NCBI GenBank assembly: GCA_021904315.1
Contig: CM038917.1
Span: 8,416,041-8,480,040, forward strand
DNA length: 64,000 nucleotides
Direction: 5' to 3'
Origin: Sphagnum magellanicum
Lineage: Eukaryota; Streptophyta; Sphagnopsida; Sphagnales; Sphagnaceae
Shown: positions 49,971 through 59,699 of the stretch, one piece after another
Layout of the letters: each line of letters begins with the position of its first letter
Numbering within the stretch: position 1 is the first letter of the stretch
Program-made: the position numbers and the translations under genes
The notes under the pieces: generated by a model
The model's database searches: none
What the model saw: only the letters and a program-made list of their open reading frames with translations
Told to the model about the DNA's origin: nothing

Positions 49971-50365
49971 CTCCCCCTTAAGCTCAAATCCACTTCTAGT
50001 ACACCAAACATTTTTCTAAACTTCCTTAGCTTGTCTGTACCTAAAGCCTTTGTGAAAATGTCAGCAACTTGATCTTTGGTACTAACATGAATGAAGTCAA
50101 TTTCTTTTGCTAGAACTTTTTCTCTTATAAAGTGGTAGTGCACCTCAATGTGCTTTGTCCTAGCATGATAGACCGAGTTGTTAGCAAGTAGTATGCTACT
50201 AATGTTATCACAATAGATGACAACAGGAACATCCACTAACTGTCCCAAATCTAAGAGTAGTTTTTGTAACCAAACTACTTCACATGTAACAATTGCTACA
50301 CCTCTGTATTCTGCTTCCGTGTTTGATAATGCAACTATTAGTTATTTTTTACTGCTCCAGCTAAC
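49943..50365 (-). pseudogene. Ty1/copia RNase H remnant
   Basis: RNase H degrades the RNA strand during reverse transcription. The relic starts near VSWSSKK, continues LSNTEAEYRGVA, LGQLVDVPVVIYCDNISSI, HARTKHIEVHYHFIREKV and DIFTKAL, all typical copia C-terminal blocks. The D-E-D catalytic residues (E of EAEY, D of CDN, D of DIFTK) can be seen. The frame has a stop at the start (KK followed by stop codons near 50340) and ends inside the LTR. Everything upstream (gag, integrase, reverse transcriptase) is deleted. Confidence 0.9.
49971..49980 (-). promoter_or_regulatory. Polypurine tract of the copia element
   Basis: TAAGGGGGAG on the minus strand, immediately before the 3' LTR; primes plus-strand DNA synthesis. 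Confidence 0.85.
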
Positions 50366-51350
50366 AGCACCACTTCCTTACATACCACATTTTTGTACGA
50401 AGGTCTTGATAATGTATTTGCGCTTCCCAATCTTCAAACTCCTTCCTTCAAGTTCTCCCAAGTTGTATTTGCTCCACTTCAAAACTTTGTTTTGATGTCT
50501 TCTCAAAACAAACTTCTGTCATAGCAACTTTGTAAAGCTACTCCACACACATATGACCTTGGATCGATCTAAAATTTTGGTGAAACATAGAACATTATGT
50601 CTACTACCTTCTCTCAAAATTTCAGCTCATTTAAGTTCATAAAATGAGAGATCTTGCTACTTCCTTGAAGTCACCTCAAATTGGGACCTGAACACAAAAT
50701 GACTTACAACTCGCTCTCAATAACTCCAAAATCCTTGAGATTTTGGGAGACACATAAGATATATGTCTTCTATATCTGCTCAAAATTTCAGCTCTATTGA
50801 TGGTGACCACAAAGAGATATCACTTTCAAAAGAAACTGACTTCAAAACTGAGACTGAAACTTCAGATGCTTGGATCTCTCTCAATACAAATCCAAATGAC
50901 ATGAAATTTCTCTCACACATATATTCCTATATGATCTATAAAATCCCAAAGGTGCAGATCCAAAAAGGCTCAAACAAAGGAGATATGACCAAAAAACCAG
51001 ATCTGGCACAGAGTTTTCAAAAGCTCATAACTTTCACAAAACATATCGTTTTCTTTTGAAAATTTGAGGATAGAAGCGTCCTATAGTCTTCTATAACCTC
51101 TCAAGTTTCACTTCAAGATCTTTTCACAGTAGATCTAGATTTAGATTTAAAGATCTGACTTCCACAACTTTGATATGTTGATCTCCTCTCACCTCTTTTC
51201 TTTTCTTTTCTTTCTCTTCACATTCTTTCCTTTCCCCGTTTATCTTTTGCACTTGATAAACTCCTATGATATTACTAGAGACTCTCAAGCTCTAGTTCTA
51301 GAGACTTTCTAGCTCTAGATCTCTTTCAACTTTCTCACCAAACAACTTAA
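50366..51350. other. Copia internal leader-like sequence, non-coding
   Basis: Between the RNase H remnant and the primer site there is no recognisable copia coding sequence. Repeated phrases such as AAAATTTCAGCTC and GATCTAGATTT suggest untranslated leader-type sequence. A plus-strand 98-codon ORF at 50763-51059 is probably spurious. Confidence 0.5.
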
Positions 51351-51362
51351 GCTCTGATACCA
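51351..51362 (-). promoter_or_regulatory. Primer-binding site of the copia element
   Basis: TGGTATCAGAGC on the minus strand, directly next to the 5' LTR, complementary to the 3' end of plant initiator-Met tRNA. Confidence 0.93.
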
Positions 51363-51675
51363 TGTTAACAAATAGGAGATCTACTCAAGTGCAAACATAA
51401 ATCTTTATTGAAAGGAAACTACAACATAATGCTCACAACACAAAACATAACATCAAGAACTCTCCAAGGTTCTTGTCACATGAAATACACAAACTTGTGT
51501 AATGAAGAAAAGAGAGCCAAACCATCAACACCAAGGTATTTGACTAAAAGACCAAACCACAAATAACCAAACTAAAATAAGTAACGAAAGTAATTCAACC
51601 TTGTGAAAGTAACCTAGTTACTTTCCTACTCCAGTAGCTAATGAAACCTAACTAGTTGAGCTTGAATTCTCAACA
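51363..51675 (-). repeat. 5' LTR of the copia element
   Basis: 313 bp, minus orientation, TGTTGAGAATTC...TTAACA, the partner of 49658-49970. Confidence 0.95.
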
Positions 51676-51680
51676 CATTC

Positions 51681-52300
51681 TTTAATCCAAAAGGCATCAC
51701 AAGCCATTCCCATAACTTGTTGCTTCCATGGAATGTCGTTTTCTTGCGATCCTGCACAGCAAGCACAATCTGGATGAAGCCTTACCTTAGATCCACAATT
51801 GTGAAGATGTTTGAATCTCTAATGCTATCAAACAATTCTTCAAGGATGGGCATGGAGTACCTGCCCTGAGGTGTAACCAGGTTCAAAGGCTTATAATCCC
51901 CGCACATCCTTTTCTTAGTCCATAATCTAGTTGAATCTTTCTTTGCTGACATTATTGTAATGGCTACGAAATTAGAACTTGATGGCTAAATGAGACCAAC
52001 CTCATGGAGCTCTTTACATCTTTCATCTACCAATTCCCACTCATACCTACTCAACCTATGCTTCCTTCGATAGATGGGTGTTTCATCTATAAGGTATATA
52101 AAGAACTGCATGGTCTTACACCTACCTAAATCTTTCATTGAGAATGCAAACACATTTTCATACTTTCTTAGCAAGTCTGTGACCAGTCTTTCCTTCTTGG
52201 TGAGCTGGTTCCCCATAATGAAAGGATAGTTGGAAACACATGGAATGGAATTGGAGAGTGTGTTTGAAGAACCTAATGTATTGGGTTCTCCATTATCCAA
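51681..52300 (-). pseudogene. Gypsy reverse transcriptase relic, 5' half
   Basis: Reverse transcriptase copies element RNA into DNA. From 52300 down: LTKKERLVTDLLRKYENVFAF, MKDLGRCKTMQF, ETPIYRRKHRLSRYEWELVDE, then, past a stop, MSAKKDST, TKKRMCGDYKPLNLVTPQ, IFTIVDLR (with one of the catalytic Asp residues), a stop, then IVLAVQDRKKTTFH and LVMPFGLKN. The frame is cut by the copia element right after the FGLKN block and continues at 49652. It follows the methyltransferase domain after about 180 bases of poorly conserved linker. Confidence 0.85.
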
Positions 52301-52499
52301 TTATGCAAATTCGTAGAAGGTTATGATTGTTTCTCCAAAAGCTTATGTACCTCTAGATGTATTAGAAACAACTTGAGTCAAATTACATGGTACCTCTTCC
52401 CCCCAACACTAAAACTGAAATGTAGAGTGTTGAAGATAGGTAAGTGTACTTGGTCAGGGTGCCATGTGGTCGAATCACTAGAATTGCAAGCTGATTGAA

Positions 52500-53490
52500 T
52501 CAATGTTGGTGTTGTGTACATTTGAAAGAGTGCAAAGGTTACCAACAACCATGTAAGGGAGTTTAGGTCCATGCCTCTCCCCAATAGAGCATTACACTCC
52601 AATTTAGCCACCTTGGTGTGACTAATAATGCCAGTTTGGAACCCCATAGCCATTTCTCTTTCTTTTGGGCTTGGTTTATCCCAAGTGGCTAGAGCATGAC
52701 AATACACCAGGCCTAGTCCATCTCCCTGTAAGGCATGTGCTCTTGGGAGGGAGACAAAGGTGGGCCAAACACTTTTTGGTTTTCCTATTGTGTTTGCAAG
52801 AAACCAAGGAAGTTTCTCTTGCCTTGTAATTGGTTGGCAATAGTTCTAACCATCCAATATGTGAGAAACCTACAAGTTGGGGTCTATGATGGTGTATCTC
52901 AGAGCCAATTACAAAACTGAGAGTGGTGCAAGGTTGATCCACCAATTACGTAGTTGGTGCACATAGGAACCACATTGTGCCACATCGAATAGGAGCGTCT
53001 TTCCAAGGTAATGCTTAACCAACGTGTAGTGCTCCTGGACTTTCTCCCTCTGGTCAAGCTGATAAGGGGTGTTCTTAATTACATAACCAAGTGTAGGAAA
53101 AATGGATTGAACCTAGCTGATTAATCGTACCATGTATATGAAGAGACCAAATCTTGTGTCACTCAAGCCTTCTCTAAATCCAGTTGCTTAAAATCCTTGA
53201 CATTCCCAACCTGAAATGATGAAATCCAGGGGGCCAAGTAATTCCATATGTTTTTTTTGAATTGGTTGTATATTAGAAGGCAAGAAAGTGAAATTGACCT
53301 TCCATGTGGTGGTTGCCAATTGTTGTGGAAATCTGGTTGTGAGCTCCATAATTCTTGATGCTGCCACTTACCTTGTAATAGGATCAATGTCTACGTAAAA
53401 ATACCTCCGAACCACCATCCCTGACTATAATAGGGCTTCGAGACCCGTACCAATACCACCAAAGAACTCTAGTAATGTAATCCTTTCCTT
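52500..53490 (-). pseudogene. C5 DNA methyltransferase-like domain inside gypsy pol
   Basis: Cytosine-5 methyltransferases transfer a methyl group from S-adenosylmethionine to DNA cytosine. In order on the minus strand: motif I TLLEFFGGIGTGLEALL (53428-53481, cofactor loop FxGxG); motif II YFYVDIDP (53380-53406); the motif IV loop SGWECQGF (53190-53214, catalytic Cys codon 53200-53202) with Glu where most enzymes have Pro before the Cys; motif VI as YVIKNTP (53065-53087), where Glu of the ENV-type motif is Lys; motif VIII DVAQCGSYVHQLRNWW (52939-52986); then KEREMAMGFQTG and LLGRGMDLNSL, like motifs IX-X. The ~330-residue span lies between protease and reverse transcriptase in the same orientation. 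Stops follow motif I and the motif IV loop, and a frameshift lies near 52900. No target-recognition domain can be named. Confidence 0.8.
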
Positions 53491-53862
53491 AGGTGGTGTC
53501 CAGGTGACTAGTTGATGAAATACTAGTTCAATCGGTTCGCCATGGCTTTTTATGTTCTCAAAACTAGATAAAGTTTTGACCAAGGGCTCGTGGGTTGCTT
53601 TGAACTTTTGTAAAACTTCTAGTTCATGTTGAATGTCGGTAAGAACCACCCTCAAGCTTTCAATAGCTTGGGCATAAGTTGTCTCCTTTTCATCTCCCTC
53701 TATCCACTCGTGGCTAGCTTATTAGATGTAGGAAATTGTGTGTGCTTCCTTGAACATACAATGGTGAGCCATAGGACTATGGTTCCCATGTAAATCAAGG
53801 GGTATGTATCCCAGGTGGTGGCCATCAGTTTCCCAATCCATTCAATAGTACGCATGCTTGAA
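53491..53862 (-). pseudogene. Linker between gypsy protease and methyltransferase
   Basis: Poorly conserved polyprotein spacer. Readable parts include EVLQKFKATHEPLVKTLSSFENI and TWTPPKERI just before the methyltransferase motif I, so the domain is continuous with the polyprotein rather than separately started. Confidence 0.55.
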
Positions 53863-54160
53863 CTAATTGTCAATTATGAAACTTAGTGGGAACAGGGCCT
53901 TTTGCCTAATGAGCACATTGTAACTAGTGACATTGGTGATTAAACATCTAACCTGTAGGTAAAGCTCTTGATCTGTACCTTCATTAAAATTAAGTGTAAT
54001 AAAATCCGAGCTATCCTTAAATACCTCCTTTACGCTCCCACTAGTGGTGCGAATTTGCCACATAAATTTTCGTAGTTTGGAGTTGAGCATGCCCATCTTT
54101 TTAGTGAATTAAACCCCAAGAATCACTAGTTGGGCACCTATATCAAAAAGTACCACTATG
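53863..54160 (-). pseudogene. Gypsy aspartic protease relic
   Basis: The stretch PIVVLFDIGAQLVILG has the retropepsin active-site layout with the catalytic Asp codon at 54142-54144; the following residue is Ile instead of Thr or Ser, explained by one C-to-T change on the coding strand. After a stop at about 54107 the fold continues with MLNSKLRKFMWQIRTTSGS and ends with CLITNVTSYNVLIRQKALFP, the C-terminal hydrophobic motif. It lies between the gag tail and the methyltransferase linker. Confidence 0.7.
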
Positions 54161-55045
54161 GGTGTATGTCCTCCCACCTGGATTGTTGATTCAATATTGT
54201 CAACAATGGCAACTCCAATAGCGATGGAAGTTCTCTCATTAGGCACCACCTTTGGAAATGAATGAGAAACTTTGTGGAAAGAATAGCTATCACAATGCCT
54301 TTGCTGAGTAACAAATCCACAAGTGAGGTATTCTTAGCTCCCTTTTGATATGTGAATCTAGAATTAGAGGTAGGAAAGCCCACTAGTTTAGCCCTATAAG
54401 AACTAATGACCAAATTACGAACACCATCTATAACACGTGAACCAATCAAGTGTCTCTCCAAGGTGTTGGATGGGACCCCTATAGTATGTGGATCAGGGAT
54501 TGGTAGATGACCTGATGTAGTGTTTAGGGTATCCTTTAGTACTATAATTATGTCCTTGTTGTTTAACTTCAAATCTTGAAAATTGAACAACAGTGTACTC
54601 ACAAGCTTTTGCGCCACTTCACGCATTTGAAGTTGGCACTCCATAAGTTGATAAGTGGAAAATTGTGTGTTTTCCTAATGTACATGTACTCCTAGGACAC
54701 AAGAATTTGATGCCCTAGTAGTTTGTGATGTAGTAGTTTCCTCCCCCCTCACCAACAGGTGCGATCTTCTTCCGTGTTGAGAAGACAAAATGATTGTGGC
54801 ATGACTGTTCTAGCTCCTCTAGCCCTAGTAATAGAACATGAACTAAATGCAAGTCCATTAGTCTGAATTACCTACCTAATGGCTAAAACTATAGGTGCCA
54901 CATTAATTCCTTTTGTTGCAAAGTAGGAAAGGCATAAAGAAGTGGCAAATTTTGGTGTGAGACTATAATTGTGTGTATTGGAAAGAACATACTCCCCAAC
55001 CATGGCATCATGTGAGAGGCCATAAAACGACCTAAGAGGTCCTTC
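54161..55045 (-). pseudogene. Gag-protease spacer of the gypsy element
   Basis: The best frame (54156-54644) has a hydrophilic N-terminal part (ECQLQMREVAQKLVSTLL, LKLNNKDIIIVLKDT) and a Ser/Arg-rich middle (SRVIDGVRNLVISSYRAK). No domain is recognised. Upstream, 54889-55045 is frame-shifted. It is likely a disordered polyprotein linker. Confidence 0.5.
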
Positions 55046-56365
55046 TCATGATCGTGAACCCTGTATAGGTTGGGCATGACTAGTTGGTTGGGAAGACTTA
55101 CCTTTTAGATTAGCAAGTTGGGCCTTTAATGACTCGAGTTCATTTTGCAAAGTTTGAATTTGAGCGGCATGGGTTTGAAGCACCTCCTTCTTGTTAGCAT
55201 TCTTATTGGAATTACCTTTGGTGGGGAAAGCTTGAATGGAAGGCTGAAGTGCCTTAGCTTTTAGTTGAAGGGCAGTGGAAAATGTTGACAGATTTTGCAA
55301 TGGTAATTCGAGTTACTTTCGTTCTGAGAACTACGCAAAACAAATAGCTTTCTGATGTCCCTCTTTCCCACAATAATCACAAAAGAGATCCTCGAAAGGA
55401 ATGTTGCATTCACTAACTTTGTGGGTAGGATTGCCACAATAATTGCAAGAAGGTAGGATGGGTGTAGTTAAGTGCACTACTTTAGCCCTTGAAGAAGAAT
55501 GTGATGATCTAATTTGTGTTACTAGTGGAGGCTAAGGCCTTGAATGTGATGGAGGCCTCATAGTATTGGCTTCATAGTGTGCATGAGCTAGTTCTAGGTT
55601 TTCAGAAATGTTGTACACATCTAGCAAAGTGTACAAGTCTCCAAATTTTGTAAAAACTCGTTGCAAAACCTTCGCATGGAATGTCAAAGTACCTTCCAAT
55701 GAATGAAGATACTAATGGGTAGCTTCCAAATCTGTGATGCTTTGAGTATCTTCTTTAAGCTTGAGAAGCCTCTTGTAGAGCATCTTGAGGGTTTCATCCT
55801 TCTTCCGAAAAAAGGTGGCGAGTTGTAGATTTTTTTCAGAACTCTTAACCGGAAATTCCAGTTTAAGAACTCGAAAGAATTCCCCCACTGGGTCAACAAA
55901 AGATGGTGCATTAATGGTGTGAGGAATGTTTGCAATAGCAACAATGAATTGTTCAAAAGAAAGGTTTATTAAAATAAGCACTGGATTTGGATTATTGGGC
56001 ACACTCCCATGATGTGCAATGGCAGCTTGTAGTGCAGCTTGAGAGGTGGTGGTGATGGCTGTGGCATAAATTAAATTGGGGATCTTAGTGACGCCCAAAA
56101 TCCTCAGAGAATGTTATTCATAGACATCCAATGTCTCATAGTGCACATAACGGGCTAGTTGTTTAAATGCGAACACCTCGGTGTAATTAACACCATACTT
56201 GAGCTCCAATTCACAAACCACAGTTGAGTAAGTTATTTTGAACTCCCTTAAAAAAATGGTACCCAGCCTTCCGTTGAATTTCTCAATTCTCCCAGGGGAT
56301 ATATTTCGTTGGGCGAAATATATGGTGATGATGTGAAAGCAGGTGCGATAGTAGGTGTACCCCAC
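55046..56365 (-). pseudogene. Gypsy gag relic with two CCHC zinc knuckles
   Basis: Gag packages the RNA. The N-terminal frame (56114-56365) contains FNGRLGTIFLREFK and TYSTVVCELELKYG. The next frame (55712-56098) includes AALQAAIAHHGSVPN, FVDPVGEFFRVLKLEFP, KKDETLKMLYKRLLKLKEDTQ and SITDLEATH, typical of a retrotransposon Gag core. After a stop, GTLTFHAKVLQRVF and YTLLDVYNISENLELAHAHY follow. The zinc knuckles are CNYCGNPTHKVSEC (55406-55447) and CDYCGKEGHQKAIC (55340-55381), both canonical. The tail (55046-55300) has a probable coiled coil, QIQTLQNELESLKAQLANLKG. Confidence 0.85.
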
Positions 56366-56612
56366 TAATTAACCCCTCCAAATGGACTTTGATGTACCAT
56401 TGATGTAATGTAACTTGAACCTAAAGTCCTAGTAAGAGTTGCGTTGGATGATGGTGGCACTATAGACATTTGATGGTATCATCATGAAAATCATGAACTC
56501 AAAGAAATCGGCTCAAATGATTGTGTGTTACTTCGTAGCTGATACCTTGGCTTTGGCTGAGCGATAGTGCTTCATCATCTAAGGACATGGTGTTGTCCCA
56601 TGCCCCAAAATT

Positions 56613-56851
56613 TGGTAGCAATATAAAACACTAACTACAAAGTTCTAGCACAACCATTCAATTAAATGCAATTGTAATGGAAACTAAAATGTGAAGTGCT
56701 TAAGAGAACCTACCTTAAGTAGCTTTTAATTCCTGTAATCACCAGTGTTAAATGATGAAGCAAAGGAAGAAAGAATTGTATATTTATGTATTAATAAGAT
56801 TATGTAACTGTATGTACTAGTATGAGAGTATGTAGATGTACGTATTTTTTA

Positions 56852-56886
<35 letters not shown>

Positions 56887-57180
56887 TGTTGGTGGACGGA
56901 ATGGAACCATGATGGATAGACGTTGGACGAACGTTTGTGGACAGACGAAAGTCGGCAATGCGACATCAAAGGCCACTATGCTACAACAGCAACAACTTGC
57001 GGCATTATACGTGCTGCAACTTGCAACAACACTGCAATTCGCAACATTTCAAGCACTGCAATTCGTGACACTACAAGTTTTGCAACTTGTGGTGATGCTA
57101 CAGCTCGCGACGATGTTCCAAGAGCAATTTTTTTTTTTCTTTTTCTTCTCATTTGTTTGTTGTTTTGACGCGCTCCCAAG
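56613..57180. other. Candidate 5' LTR zone and simple repeats
   Basis: The stretch next to the gag leader shares CAATTAAAT(A/G)CAATTGTAAT with the candidate 3' LTR. A TA microsatellite lies at about 56854-56882. At 56985-57115, GCAACTTGCAACA/GCAATTCGCAACA phrases repeat loosely. LTR identity is not secure. Confidence 0.35.
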
Positions 57181-57189
57181 TCACGAGGT

Positions 57190-58010
57190 GAAACCCACTT
57201 GAAGATTCCACAAAATCAAGTTGCGGAAAGTTGAAACTTGGTAGCACGTTCCCGGCTTCCAACTCTAGAAAGGGGTAGAGGGTCAAGTTGGGAGCCCCGG
57301 GATTAGACTAGGAAGAAGGTTTAGTAGATCAAGCATGAATCTGCATCAAAACAAACCACCCACGTGGTTAGTTCACATTCCGGGACCCCTTTGGGTGTTG
57401 GGACTTGCCACGGGCACTTGGACACACAAGACTCACCACAACCCGGATTCGGGGGAAGCCACCACCTTCCCCCATATAGTATTCTCTGCGTCTGGTCACG
57501 GAGGCTACATTCGAATGGCACATTTTGTTGGGACTCCCGAAATGGAGTCCCGAAATGGAGTCCCGAAAGTGTCCCGGCTGGACTCCCGGAACTTTGAACG
57601 GCTGTAGCTCCTCGCCCCGAACTCGGATCGGGACGAGTCCTAAATCAAAGTTGTAGCTCTCATCAAGAGCTTTTCAACGCCGTGTCGCACTCTCAATTCG
57701 GACGTCGGGAAGAGGTCGATTCCCGACTTTTAGTGGTCGGAAGTCAAACTGCCAGTTTGACTCCCGGCCCTTCTTTTGCCCATAACTTGGGCTGCAGATG
57801 TCCGAATTGCCAATACGAGGCCATTTTCGATATCTACGTTTCAATACCTTTCCAATGACACCAAGAACACCCCAATGCAAGGTGTTTTGGGCCTTGCTGT
57901 CGAGCTCTGAACATTCGGGAGTCCCGGAGGACTCCAAACCTCTAACTTTTCCAAGTGTTGGGCTTCACCCCCACACTTGGCCAAAGTGGGGTTGCGACAT
58001 GTTTCCTCGG
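57190..58010. other. GC- and CpG-rich island of unknown origin
   Basis: Visibly GC-richer than the rest of the window, with many CpG dinucleotides and recurring CCCGGGA/GACTCCCG words, including a short tandem of GGAGTCCCGAAAT at about 57533-57575. ORFs of 66-97 codons occur in several frames on both strands, as expected from GC content, and none has a recognisable domain. It may be the LTR or leader of a young retroelement; no matching second copy lies in the window. Confidence 0.5.
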
Positions 58011-59690
58011 TGCTCGCCTTTGCTCTTGAAGTGGCAAAGATTATAGATGTGGAAAAGCTTATCATAGAAGAGTGGAATCTGATTTGTTTCTTTAAATTAG
58101 TCACCCAAGCTCTAGTTTCAATCAATAGTAGCAGCCAACTTCATCTTGCAATGATGGGTAATTAGTGTTCCTAACTCGCAGCCCACACGAATGTGTGCAC
58201 GGTTTCAATCTTTGGAAACGGCCACATGATCAGAGGTCTAACATTTGTTGTAATAACAGCAACAGCAACGTCTCGATCTAACCCTGCCGTTACAAGTGGG
58301 ATGATGAGATCATGCCATGAAGCAATAGCTTCTTTTCTTGGTGTTGCAGCATCAATGGACTTATGTTTGGCAAATCCTTCTTCTTTCAACAATAGCTTCT
58401 AGTAAACATCTGATGATGGAGTTAGTCCACTAATCATGAGTTATTCTCCGGAGATGCAACAAATGAGGGCTCATGGGGAGCTTTCAAACTTGCTGGTCTT
58501 CATGGCAGCAACAACGACAACGACAACAACAACACCGACAACAACAATAACACCAGCAGTAAAAGAAACCTGAGAACTCAAAGCCAAGAGAAATCTACTG
58601 CTTTCAACATTAAGCAACAGACAATAATTTTTCTAGAATTAAATTGCAAAGAAGGAAAGAAAATGTAGTGTATGTAACGGTGGTCGTGTAATAGCTACCA
58701 TGAACATCTAAAAATCCAGTCTGACTATGGAGGGAACTCTCTTGACAAAGGAATTCTAGAAAAATTAACAAAAGAAAGGAAGAGCTTGGCCTTTTATACA
58801 ACTGCCACAAGTTGAAACCCTAAATAAGCCATAACCCTAAAACACCTAATAACATATAGTAACCTAAGAACGTACATTAACCCTAAAAGGCATGATTGGC
58901 ATGCATGTAATCGACTGTCATGTATGAGGCCATGCATATGAGCATGACACCCTTGGAGGATCAAGTTGTTTATCTATTTACTTTATGTTCATGTAACAAA
59001 GCCTGGAAAGACTTGACACAAGTTCAAAATATGGGCTTTGTTTGGAATGGTGTTGTGTACAACAATTGATAGAGAAACTCTAGAAGAGATCAAAAAAACA
59101 TAATGGGCTTTAATGTATAATTCTAATGCATTTGATCAAGAAGCTACCATGAACTAGTAGTTGTTGAATTTTGTTGCTTTAAAGTGATTAGATGAAATAA
59201 GGTAAGACATTCAAGTTCATATTTTGATTAAAGAGAAAAAATTTCAAATATTGGGTCTATTAGTTAAATACTTATGTTGATTCAAAATTCTACATGTTAG
59301 AAGGGTAAGAAGAAGAATGAAATATATATGGGTTGTTGGATGACACTTGTGGTTGTGGGCTTTGCTTGCAAGGTTGAACTATTGACCATGTCAAGTATGG
59401 ACCCTCAAAGATTGCCCTTTTGGCATTTATCAAGGCACAAACATAGGGATAATAGGTTGTGGAAAAGGGAGAAAAAGAAGGCCATATTATATGGGCTAAC
59501 TTCATTTCCTTGTCCTTGTAACAATGCAAAGGATGGTTTGTATGTGCCTTACAATATACTATTAAGATACATCTATTATTGAATGGAAAGGATCCCTTTC
59601 ATAGAATTTGGAGAGGCCTAGGTGATAGAAACTCATCAAATGAGGAATGGGAAGAGGATTTTTAAAAACCTATTCAAAAGCCTACCAAGG
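58011..59690. other. Unassigned DNA with a CAA-type trinucleotide run
   Basis: A (CAACGA/CAACAA)n run lies at about 58507-58560. ORFs over 58171-58402 on both strands have no recognised motif. 59290-59690 precedes the transposase relic and may include its decayed start. Confidence 0.3.
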
Positions 59691-59699
59691 ACTTGATTC

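Larger units (their letters stand above)
49658..51675 (-). mobile_element. Internally deleted Ty1/copia element inserted in gypsy RT
   Basis: Two 313-bp LTRs (49658-49970 and 51363-51675) with TGTTAACA and TCAACA outer ends enclose 1.39 kb. The primer site TGGTATCAGAGC, matching initiator-Met tRNA, abuts the right LTR, and a polypurine tract abuts the left, so the element reads on the minus strand. The target duplication CATTC is perfect (49653-49657 and 51676-51680). The LTRs differ at five positions by my alignment, so the insertion is young relative to its host. Only an RNase H remnant is left of the coding region; an intact copia interior is usually over 4 kb. It splits the gypsy reverse transcriptase. 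Confidence 0.95.
47179..56612 (-). mobile_element. Ty3/gypsy element carrying DNA methyltransferase and PHD domains
   Basis: Internal region of a decayed minus-strand LTR retrotransposon. In reading order from 56365 down it has gag with two zinc knuckles, protease, a C5 DNA methyltransferase-like domain, reverse transcriptase, RNase H, integrase and a PHD-type finger, then a polypurine tract. Protease-RT-RNase H-integrase order defines Ty3/gypsy. A copia element (49658-51675) interrupts the reverse transcriptase. Net internal length is about 7.4 kb, in the range of a complete element. Numerous stops and shifts make it non-functional. LTRs are only tentatively placed and the target duplication is unknown. 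Confidence 0.85.

Noticed and set aside
50763..51059. 98-codon plus-strand ORF inside the copia element
   Set aside because: It is antisense to the element in its untranslated leader and has no motif.
46791..57000. Complete LTR pair for the methyltransferase-bearing gypsy element
   Set aside because: Only a 20-base phrase and the polypurine tract support the ends; the two candidate LTRs do not align along their length, so I list them only as candidates.
57321..57607. Several ORFs of 66-90 codons in the CpG-rich island
   Set aside because: Open frames in multiple phases on both strands follow from GC content; no domain or conserved start is visible.
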